DNA of 64,000 bases, taken from positions 13,243,690-13,307,689 of the forward strand of contig NC_084601.1 in the NCBI RefSeq assembly GCF_033807715.1. The letters run 5' to 3'. The translations under genes were made by a program, and so were the position numbers. The notes beneath the pieces are model-generated. The model did no database searches. It saw only the letters and a list, made by a program, of their open reading frames with translations, and was not told the DNA's origin. Positions 49,801-61,800 of the stretch are shown here, in pieces; position 1 is the first letter of the stretch, and every line of letters begins with the position of its first letter. This stretch comes from Cololabis saira (lineage: Eukaryota; Chordata; Actinopteri; Beloniformes; Belonidae).

Positions 49801-52800
49801 GTGCTTCCTGAAAATAATCCCTTAAAGATGGCAGGCCCCATCCTCCTTTTTCTTTAGTTTTCTTTAACTGCAAAGTGTTTTCCCCTGCCATAACATCTCC
49901 ATATCATCTTGTCCCATTTATTAAATTGAGTTTGATCCATTTATAGTAATTGTCGCTGAAACGAGTATAGTAGTCTTGGTAAGACATTCATTTGACCTGT
50001 GAATATAAACTGAAATAGGGAATTGAATGCCACCTGGATCTTAATTCATTTTTCATGAATTCATCCAGTGGAGTAGAATTAAATTCAGAAAATGTTGTTT
50101 GACTTTTGGGGATATTAATACCCAAGTATTTTACCACACCATCGTGTACTTAACAGTTGTCCCCAGCCAGTGCAGGATTGAATTCCTGCCTGCTTGCAAC
50201 CAATTTGCATAAGATTTACTCACCCGTGTAGTCATAAAAAAGCTTTTTTTAATGTTTTATTTTAATCTTATGTACAGTAATCCTTAATCCAGTTTATCAC
50301 AAAAGTGTAACGGAAATGCATTTTCACATCTCCGGCAGCGCTGGGTGTCGACGTAGCCGTCAATCTAAACTCATCAAAATCTAGTTTCTAGAATATGATG
50401 TAGTTGTGCTATAACTCTACTAAATCATTATGTATAGCTTTGTTACATATGGGCTTTGCCTATGAATAAGCATTTGAATGATCATCCGCTGACTTCATCC
50501 TCTGTTGACTATTTATGAGCAGCGTTAGCAGCAATCGTTAGCAGCAATCGCTAGCAGAAATCGCAGTAATTGTTCAAAGACTACAGATGTTATTGTCCAT
50601 CTTCTTCCAAGCTGAGATATTCTTTTTCATTATTTTAAAGAGAATACGAGATACGGAGAGAGAACAAGGAGAGTTTCGCTCTTACAGAGAAAAAACACTG
50701 TTCAATGGAAACACTGAACCTCTGCAGCACTTTCCTTATCGCTAATTTAGAGTTCTGATATTTTTTGGGGCGAAAAAGTGTAATAGAAACGCTACTATAG
50801 GTAATATTTGTCTACTTCCCACAGTCAGAACGTAACAAGTTTCTGTCACCCCCCAGAGACCACATCTTTCCCACTGACTTCACCCACCAACCCCCCCCTA
50901 GCACTATTCAAGCTACTGATCTACAGCCATTCCATTACTTTCCCTAATCTTTATGCATCACGTCTCTTGGAAATAGAGATGCTTTTGGCTCTATGCCAAT
51001 ATTATGTACACGAACTGTTTAGAGCAAAATTAAGATGGACTCGTGAAATTAATCTTTGCATGCTTGTGTGAGGCCGCGTATCAGAGATCTTTATATTCTT
51101 CGGTCTTACAGAATGCATGATCATTGAAGATGCAGTTCGGCTTCACTTTGGTGGTACAGTAAACTGAAATGCTGCGTGGCGTTTTTAATTCAACAAGCTA
51201 CACTAAAACATTTCTGCTGTACATTCTGCTATCAGCTAACTCTTATCCATTGTGCCTGAAATAGCTTGTTAACTGGAAGAGAATAAGCGAGTGCTTCCGT
51301 TTTATATGACTCCTTGCTGCAGAATATTCCTGCTAATTAGCCACTGGCCTGATGTGCTTTATCAAAACTTTTTCTTTTGATAATAATCCCCAAGTGATGT
51401 CCAGTGATTCATGTCATTGGGAAATGAAAGGGCCTAATATTCTCAAAGTTATAGATCTTTTTTTATTCATTGTAAGAGCTGGCTGGTGCAGTAGCGTTAC
51501 TCTTTCTTATCCGTGCTCTTTTGTACTTGTGGTTTTTGCCGTGTTCCCTGAAGGATGCAGCTTAAACACTGCAAGCTTTTCCTGTACTGTATCACGCCGT
51601 ACTACACTGCCGCAGCCTCGCTCTGGGGACATAGATGAATCACCTGCTGCACAGAAAAGACAAAAGTATGACATAAGATTCAGTCACAAAAAAGACAGCG
51701 AGAGGCAAAATGTAGATGTAATATGTCCTCTTTATTCTCTTTCTTACTCAGTGCCTCCCCATCTGGTCTCCCCAATTTCCCTCGTCTCTTTTTTTCATCT
51801 CTCGTATTCTGGAGTCTGGCAGTCGACCAGTGCAGCATTGAACTCCTGCCTGCTTGCAACCAATTTGCAAGGAATTTGCTCACCCGTTAAAGCGCATACG
51901 CAGTGCAACTTTCATCTCCTTCCCCTTCCTTTTTTTCTTTCTTTCACACTTTGGTCTCCAGTGAACAGTCAGCCACGCGTGTCCTTGCATCAATACAGGC
52001 CCGACAAAAACGTGACCGCCTCAAGAGCGCTGCAGTTGAGGTTAAGAGGCAGAGCTGTACTTTCCTGAAACCTTGAAGAGAAATTGGAATACTAAAGACA
52101 TTCCCAAGTTCTTTTGGGTGCAACAATAGACCCTTTGTGTTGTAATTGGCTAAAATGAGACCTGGAAGTATTACCTTTCCTGGCTACAGAATCAGCTTCA
52201 AGATCTATATGCTGGTTATGTAATGAGATGTGTGCAACAGCAGAGATGCACTAAATTGATCACAGGTGGATATATTTATTCTCAATTTAATAAAGCGTTA
52301 ACCCAATATCTCATATAAAATGCTGTTGACAGGTTTATCTGTTCAGCATTCAGACATGAGTGGGACTTTAAATCTCTTAATCCTCTCTGCTTCATGCAAA
52401 GTCTCATGCCAAATTATTTCCTTCGCAAAGACAGCAGCGCTGCAGCAAAGTAAATAGTTACATCTGCAAATATACATACTACCACTTTCCTACGTAACCA
52501 AAACCACGTTGTGGTGTCGTCACAGATGGATTGGTCCTTTTTTTTTTGGTGTGTTATGTCAGATTTCAGGCATTAAAGGGTCGACTGAAAAGACTGATGC
52601 AAATATGGCGCTCAGAAAAGATCTTTCAATGTATTTCTTTTGTGAAAACTAAACTTGACTCTGATAACAACAAACTTTCTACGAGCATTTCTATCCACCG
52701 AGTCTCAGTCTGTAGCCATGGGAGGCGACCACAAGCGTTTCCAGCCTTTGTTCCCTGATTTATAGCCGGTCACTGTGTCCTTGGGGTGCTAGTCTAGTTT

Positions 52801-55800
52801 TCCTGCTTAACCAGTGGGTGGACTTGGTTAGAGTTTTGTCTTATTCTCCGTGAGGTATTAATAACGGCTTTTCTTCAGGTCCTGTAACCGTCATCGTAAT
52901 TATGCACAACAAAGAGAAAGGAGATGAAGCTCTGGGAATCGACTGGCTGCATACCAAAGGAGAGCAGCGGGGCACGCTGTGTGCGTAACAGCAGAGGTTC
53001 TCATGTGAGAGATGGGACATTTTTAGAGCTCTTGGTCATGAATTACGGTAGTCAAGGATCTTACGGGATTCTTCATGGTGATGTTTACATTGCATAGTGT
53101 GTGTGATACAAACTCCACCGTCCCAGCTGTAATGTTTGCGTTGCACGGCAGCTTTTGCCTCTTCTCGTTCATACATTATTCTGTATATGCCCCCTCGTAA
53201 AAAAGGAGTTACACCTCTGTCCTGTTAGGGGTTGGAAAAGAAAAACAAAATGGTGTAATTTCCTCAGATTGAATGCTGTTGCCTATCTTTCCAGGTTTGT
53301 TTTGCTGACAAATGTTAAAGGAATGTGCATTTCTCTCTCTCTCTCTCTGCACAAAGATCCACTGATACCTTCTCAAACAGAAAGGCTTCTTCTATGTGAT
53401 GGCACTGTATCAATATTATGTTTCCTCCACCCTGCTCTGTTCCTGTTTGCACAGCCCAGTACATGTGCCCTCCTCATAATCCTTCACTGAGGAAATCCCA
53501 GTCAGTGGTTGCTCTCTGTTCTCCCTTTTGTACCTCACGTGGAGGCCCCCACCCGACCCCCCACCCCCTCTGTTTGTCTTTCACATACCTATCACGTTAA
53601 ACTTGTTAAACTAACTTTGCTGCACTGTAGGAGACGCTTGTTTTTATGTAAGATCCTTAGTCCAATGTGTGCTAATGCCACTTCTGAGCAGCTCTCTTCT
53701 GTCGTCGTGTGCTGCATGACTCCTCTCTTCTTTCTATAATCTTTCCTCATCTCTCTCTCTCTCTCACTTATCAGCATCCTCTCTCATGGCCTCGCCTCCT
53801 TAAGATCTTGTGTTTGGGTTAGTGCATATGCATAGCCTTTTCAGACATGCACGCATGCTTCCTGCAGACTTGCATTTACCAGCTGGCGGAAACAAATACT
53901 TTGCGTCACAAAAATGTTAATTAGGTCTGTTGCGTAACATTCGGTCGATGACTTAGTTCTGAATCATGTGTGACAGTGCCCCGGTTCTCTCTAGCTACAT
54001 AAGGGCCAGCCAGCTGGCGTTGGTGTTTCCTAAGCAGTGTCCCACTCTCCGTGTGGATGAGTCAGAGGCAACACTGGACTTGTGGGGATGGAGGTTCTTG
54101 GACGAGATAATAAAGGCAGAGTGGTACAGATGACAAGTGAAGAGTTTAATGGGTACTTCGGGCTGTGTCATGAAGAACTGAGAGCATAAACAACAACAGA
54201 AAAAGAAGCAGTGTGACAAGCAGCTACTCCTGTACTGGAGATGTGATAGCTACATCAGCAGGATACTGACAGGAAGCATAGTAATACCTGGCTGCGGCAG
54301 GTTACCTTCACTTTGCTGCTCTTTGTCTCTGACTGGATCAGACACAAATACACACGGGACTCTGCTCTGGCTGCTGTCTAAAGCTTTATCTTCTCAGACA
54401 AAAAAGAAGGTATTGGTGGTTTCATCAATCTGGGAAATCAGGAGAATTCAGACATTAGCCACAGTAACATTAATGTTTTTTTGGTTGGTTTTTTTTAAGC
54501 TTTACTTGCACATTTTTATGACTGTGACCCGTTACCATAAAGTTCTCCTGCTTTTTGGTTGAATTGGCTGTTGCATAAACCAAAGCAGTGGATGACATCA
54601 CCTGTGAGTACAAATTCTTAGTATATGGATTTTTATATTGTGGTGTATTTCTCTGCAACAAAGGACTTTTTGGCATCTCTGTAATACCTGGGGAAACCTG
54701 CAGTGAGGGTGATATTAGATTCTCACTTTTAATATACAGTAGATCAGGTTTTTCATTGGGTTTTTGGTAGTTAGGGACAGCTACAGCTCGTAACAGTACG
54801 TAAGGAAAGGGGATTTAACAACCAAAGTATGTCACACGCTGACACAATAGCATTGGGTCATGCACCAGAATCATGAGACGGGTCTGGCTGCAGATCGTTG
54901 GATTGAATGTTTACAGGCTGGGTTTAACTTGATTTCAACTGCATTATCTGGGTGTGTTCGTCCAACTGTGAGACGTTTCATCAAGTTTGATTTCAGTCAC
55001 ACTCACACAATAATTTTTCTAATATTATGCAACTGTACTGACTGACTTAAAAGGCTATTGAAACTGTGACTCCCCTTTTCCTTGGCCTTTATGTGTTGGA
55101 CTGAATGTGGTTTGGACACAGATAACATACAGTGACTAAGCTCAAAGTTGTCTGAATCAGGACTGTTTTTCATTTAGTGGTGCTGATCTTTATCAAGGTT
55201 GTCATATGCGTCCGACTTTTAAACTGTTGTAAGCTTTCAAACAAGGAGGACAGCAAGTTGTAGTCTTGCATTTCAAACAGCCTCATTCAGAAAGCTGAGC
55301 ACCAGCCTGATGCGTTGCATTCCTCTGTCGGGACGCTGCTCATTCAGACAGACGTCTGAGCTCAGCAGAACCAGCATGTGCATTGTGACATCCACAAAGA
55401 CTTTACTGGAACAGATTCCCTTCCGGGACCACCTACAGCTGTGGACCAATTAAATCACCTCCTACCACTTCCTGACCTTACGTTCCACACATACACATAT
55501 ACCCATAGACAAACGGTGACAGCCGGGGAGGCCAGAAACAGTTAATAAAAGATTGGCTCCCGATTAATAATTGATACTATGAATTACCACTAAAACTACC
55601 CACCTGAGTGGTTGTGTTCAGTATTTTGTACATAAACAATAACCCTTTGTTGCACATCCCAAATGCTGTTTTTCTAGCTATGCCTCTGTAAATTGAAAGT
55701 TATTTTTATTGGTTCCTTGTGCCAAAGTGGCCACTTTAAGTTCTGAATGTGTCCTTTAGTAAAAGAGCAGGATGCTTTTACGGATTATTTTAAATCTAAT

Positions 55801-58800
55801 CACAGTGTGATGACCCTGTGACTTACAGAGCAAATGATGTTCCATTTCCTCAGTGTTTAAATGTGTGACGGACGTGGATGGGTCAATCATCAGCAACAGT
55901 ATAACTCTTAAACCTGGCTCATCCTGTTGGTGATTAAATAATCATTTGGCCTCCTCTAATGGTTCATCCTTGTCCACAGATCACCACTCTGATCAACCAC
56001 AAGGACAAGCCAAAGAAGTCGGAGCGCACTCTGGCAGCCATACACCGGGTGGGTCAGGCCGTGAGCGTGGCAGTGGGGCGTTTCGTGTCCGTCGGGGAGG
56101 CCATCGCCTCAGAAAACCAAGAACTGAAGGATGAGATGGGTCAAGCCTGTTTCGAGGCACGCCGAGCAGGTAGGCATCTTCAGCTGCATCTCATCAGAGC
56201 TGGAAATGTTAACAGAATTGTTGCACTTGAAGTGAATGTTTCTCTTTTCTAGGAGTCACGGGTGCATGAGCTGAAACTGTGTGAGGGTGTTTATTCTTGG
56301 TGCATACTGTATCTTCCTGTCAAAAGCACAGTCGTGACTTTATGATACAAATTTTCCACTGAGAGTGTGTCGAACAGATCAGTCAGTAAACTGTGGGCTT
56401 CTCATCAGTGTTTTGTGAAGACAAACTGTGACATTTTCACTGGCATGGCATTACCTTCAGGGTTCAGGGTTATTAAATTCTGGTAAATTTCGATTAGTCT
56501 GGACAAGCTGGCTGTCGCACAGTATTCCATCAAAAGACCTTCTAAAGAGATTGTTGTTATTAGATTAGGAGTAAATGCTGAAAAGGGGGCAAATCTACCC
56601 AAGGGTGTGGTATTAAAGTGAGAATAAATTTGTCTTTACAGACATGGAAATTAGTACATGATGGATTTAAAAGGTTGTTGGATACTTTATGCATCTTTTT
56701 ATGCAGATTTTTATTTTTAGTGTCATTTACTAAAAACCTGTCATCCTGGTGTCCTGACCCTTATTTTTGGGTATGGCGGGATTTATTTGTATAAAGTAAG
56801 TTGGCATTTTGGGTTGCCAATAAACCAAAGCCCAGAAGACTGAAGGCACCGATTGAGAACTCTCACACTCATGTAGGGGTGGGTATTGCCAGGGACCTCA
56901 CGATACGATACACATCTCAATACTTGAGTCACGGTACAGTATACTATCAAAATGTTACGATATATTGCAATGTTATACATAGTTCACTGAAAACTGTAAA
57001 AGGCATTATGCATCTTAAAATCTGAGTTGCATATTCATCAGATTATATTAATAATTTATGGGACAAACTTAGTCAAAACAATGTAATTCAAATGATCCAT
57101 GCTTTTTTATTGTAACTATACAAGCTGAAGTTACAACATATATACATATTATTTACATAATATGAAATAAACATTAACAATATTATTTAAACACATGTAA
57201 AGTAGTACTGGATTTACAACCCGCCTGAAACACAATTTATTATTTAAATTTTTTTTTTTTAAACGATTGTTATCAAATTGGCCGGCAAAGAATCGTGATA
57301 TATTGCCATATCAATATTTTTGCCCACCCCTAAACTCATGCCTTCTCACCTGAACTTTCTACTCAGGCAACAAAAGTTTGTTTCAGCAGAAAAAATCTGA
57401 AATATGTTCTTTTTTTACTACTTTACAAGGGTGGTCTAAGTTAGCTGCAATAAAAGTAAAGCACACAAGGAAGGTCATTGGTGGGAATCTGGTGCTCTCA
57501 GAGGTGAGAAGTTTGTTAAACTACCAGAGGCATGTGTTGGTGGTGATCCTCAACTTTCCCTCAGCGGGAAGCTATAAAATCAATCCAAAGAGCATAACTC
57601 TACTTCTTTGAGTAAATTCTTTGAGTGGGAGCTTAAAGAATGAGCTCATCTCCTCATATTTAGGAAATGTAAAGAAGGAGCTCATGCTGTTCTGCAAAAC
57701 TCTTGACAGAGAAGATTTATTTGAAGGGCAAAGCCTGCAAAGTTTTTTCAGCTAGATGTATATCTAGAAGAGATTTGTGGAAGGTTTCTCATTAAAAGAG
57801 TGCATGCATTACATTACATCCAAAATATCAACAAGGAGGTGATGGTTTTGTAAAACTTTTTTTTTTCCCTGTATGCCAGTGTTTTTGATTCATGTTCTCA
57901 TTTACAAACATACAACTCTTCTTCCTATCTGCCCCTTGGTTCTTATCAGGAAAAATAAGGAGCTCATTTAACCTTGTTCAAAGCAAACTGGAAACAATAT
58001 CCCACCAGATAAGAATTTAGACGCAACACCATGATAATAGGTTTATGTTGGAGGAAGCGACTTGTGCTTCAAAGCGTTTAATCCTCACACGGTGCTGATT
58101 TGGGAAGGTGACTAAAACTCAGAGGGTGCTGGTTGGAGGAGACGGATAGACCAAGAAGAGTCCAAGCAGAGAGTGCGTACATTTGTTTGTGCGCACACGT
58201 GTTAACGTGTATCGCAAACGGTGACTAATTAATTCCAGTTTTCACTTCCCTCTCAGGATTGTTGTTTCCATTGATTTCTTTTACCCTTTGTCAGACAGAC
58301 TTAGTGCAGTTATTCATTATGATTATTCTTTATTGTTCTCTGACTCTTTCATTTCACATCTTGAGTGATAGCAGAGATTTTTTCTCCTCCTGATGTCTCT
58401 AGGAATTGGTTATTCAGTGAGGGATTGACGCTTCCCAGCCACTTTGAGGATTTAATAACGCTTGGCTTTAGCTTCTGTATTTCAATGACTGGAATAAAAG
58501 CAGGCTCAAGGCGCTGACTCATGGAGAAGCAGCCCTTCATCTGAGCCGTGGAAAGATCCAGTGGCACGAGTCAGGAAAGACGGTGGCTGTTTCACTCATC
58601 CTCACATGCTTTTTGTCTTAACTCGCCTCTTTTTTTAACTAGTTTATACTCATAGCAGACTCTTCTTGTGAGTTGACAACAGTGGCTTCAACATTTCCTG
58701 TAAGCAATGCACTTGACACACCAAGTATTGATGCTACAATAATGTTGTCGGTGCTGTGACGACGTAGATGAATATGTTAGTTCATAAAAGAGGGACAGGA

Positions 58801-61800
58801 CAAATTGGACATCCCGCTTGTGAATAGTGTTCTAGCAGTTCAAGTGTTTTTGTGACCCAACTTTTACGAGTGAGGGGAGGGAGGACCACAAACCAATTGA
58901 AATACATAGACTAGTGACCTGACCGTCACAGGGACGGGCGTGGGTGATTCCTGTCAATTTAAGGGCTGCGACACACCAACCCGACAGCTGACCGTTGGCA
59001 GAAAAGAAGTCGGACTGAAAGTTGGCTCCCGTCTCCCCGAGTTGGTCAAAAAAATACTCCCAAACACACCAACCCGACGCCGACTGGAACGTACGTTCTG
59101 CGTGCATACGCCCCCATAACTGCAGGCGATGCTAATCTGTGATGTCGCCCAAAATGAAAAGGGAAGAACAACCAGAAATGACAGATCACTCTAGGACAGG
59201 GGTATTCAACTAGATGGAACTGTATGGAGAGGGCCGCACAATTTGAAAATGTGGGGGTTTTCAAAATGTATTTTGCACTCAAAGACGAAGACTTATGTAA
59301 ATATAATACATTTGTATTATACATTTGAATATATCTAGTTTACATATGAATTATGTATTAATTGTCTCCAGATTTAGTAATTGTGAATGTTAAATATAAT
59401 ATTCAGATAAAGAAATATTATTTTGAATGCAAGTTCATTTTGAAACCATGCATTGTGCAAACTTAATGAAATTGATATTGACCTACTTTTAATAAAACAC
59501 GCCATAATAACAAAGCACCACTTTCCACCAAGATTTCCTTATTTGAATATTATATTAAGCATTGAGCACAACCATTTTAGTCCATAGTAGCCAGTTATAA
59601 AAATATTATTAAAAGAAAAAAAATTCAACAAACACCCCCTTTTTTTAAATATGACCAGGGGCCACATAAAAGCTCCTGGCGGGCCGCATGTGGCCCGCGG
59701 GCCGCCAATTGAATATTCCTGCTCTAGGATATAGTTCTAAACAGCCCGCTGTCATCAGTCAGTGTTTTCACTTCTGATAGAAGTCCAGAAGGATCGGAAA
59801 TATGAGGCTAATAATGAAAATATACTGGCATTCACAACACAGTCAAACACAATCCAACTCCAAATCGATGCGATGATAGAGTGTAATTTACTGTCTATGC
59901 CATTCTAGTATGTTTAGCATTGTCATGTCCGGTTAACTCCGATTCGCTAGTCAAGGGCTAGCACTCCACCAATCAGATTGGTCATAGAGACCGACGGCTA
60001 ATGGCCGATTCTACAAGTTGAATTGGCCAAAATGAACACCGATGGACGACTGCACAGGACACACCAACCCCACTTGAGAAAAAAATGTTATTCCACAAAA
60101 GTGTTAGTTGGTTAGCTTCTCTAGTGGCAGCCTAGTGGGTTGCAGTAAACTAGTTAAATTGCGTCTTTCTTCATATCAGTTTGAGATTTTATTCTGAGCT
60201 CTTTTTTTCCCCAATTGAATTATGATTATGACTTGGAACATCTTCTAATAATGGTTTGGATGGATTGTCAATATCTGGATTTTTATCATGTAGATGAGTA
60301 TCCATGACGACGGAAGGCGTTTACAGCTGTAAACAGCCCATTGAGCTTTCCAAAGACCAGCTCATAATCAGCAAATGAAGTAAGAGGAGAGAGAAAATAG
60401 AGAAACAAAAAAGAAGAGTTCTGGATGTTACGAAAATAAACAAACTACATAATATCAATAATTGAGCCGGTGATGGTAAAATGTCATGGCGACCCTCTGA
60501 CCAACCCTCATTTCCAACCACAGTGAGGTGAGGTGGATATAATTATAGCTTGCACAAAGCTGGTCAGAAAGCCTTGTTTTACATTGAATGCAACAAAAAT
60601 CCAAACTAAGAGCATGTATTTGATGCAAGGCTCTTTTTACTTCCCTGGTGAAATAACAAGGCTTGTCCAACGACCTCTGAGTCAAGTCTGAGTTTTAACT
60701 TGTTAACGAAGTTGGCACTGAAACGCAGCCTGTCTGATAAAATCAGTTTGTCAGTGCTGCTTCCTTTAAAGGCCCAGCTAAACCAAACAGGACCTGATAT
60801 TGACCTATTTCCACCTCCTTTCTGGGCTCTTTCTTCATTTTTCTTCCCCCCATCACATTATTCTCTCTTGTGAGTAAAGTAAATAGATTTGAAAGAAAGA
60901 CAAAACCCTCTAAGGATGGGCTTGATGTCTGTGAAGATATGTATGAGATTTGACATTGGCATGTTTACCAACTGTGTGCAAGTGTCTTCTAGCGTTAAAA
61001 ATGGCTCCAGGAAAACATGCCAGTTGCGTTTGGGTCAGGTTGGCATAGTTGCCGTACCACTGTGCTGAATATAGTGCTGTTGTATTTAGTCCTGTGAAGG
61101 ATGATCTGTACTTGAAGAGTGGCAGAACATTATGTAATAGAGCTGTGTGAACTAAAGTTCTTTCACCTGTCCAAAGTTTCCACGCTGAGAATGCCTCGCA
61201 GTGCCCAGAGACCAATCATGTGAAGATGAAAATACTCCCATTTTTCATTGTCAGAAGGTAACTTTAAAAAAAAAAAAAACTTTTCATATTCAGCAGCTCT
61301 TTAAATGAAAGAAATGCGAGCGTGAACGTAAATATTAGATTGGGATTGGGGTTTTGATGGGATTGTTGCAGCAACTTGATTTTATTTTCCTTTTTTTTTA
61401 GCCGTTCTGTTGTCGATTTCCTGGATTTCATGGCATCATTTTTCCGTTGCATGACCCATTTTCAGCCAAGCTTTAGCTGTTGAACAGATGACTTCAAATC
61501 CTGGCCTCGACATAATCGTGTACACGAGAGTTCACGGTCGGCTGAACAACTGCAAGGTGTCGGGGCCCGGAGGGTGCAGGGACAGCTAGCATGAAGCGTC
61601 TAAAGACACATGCAGAGTAGTTTTCACTAAACATGTGGCTGTGCATCATGTCCTACTGGTTCAGTATTTTAATAATTGTACGGACATGAACTTTTAACAT
61701 TTTAAATGCTAACTAAGTCCCATAGAGTCTGAGATTTCTCTGAGTTTAGTGTGAACCTTTAGGTGAACTTCTTGGGGCGTTCACTCCTGGGAAGATGAGC

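Larger units (their letters stand above)
44506..55979. other. ctnnal1 intron 1, last part
   Basis: Contents: a 31-bp palindrome at 44768-44798, a retroelement fragment at 48588-48784, a 61-bp diverged duplication (50167-50227 and 51827-51887), and an AGCAGCAATCG repeat near 50520-50565. There are CT repeats near 53333-53348 and 53750-53766. A 238-codon open frame at 51352-52068 is not recognised. No further ctnnal1 exon is seen. Confidence 0.55.
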
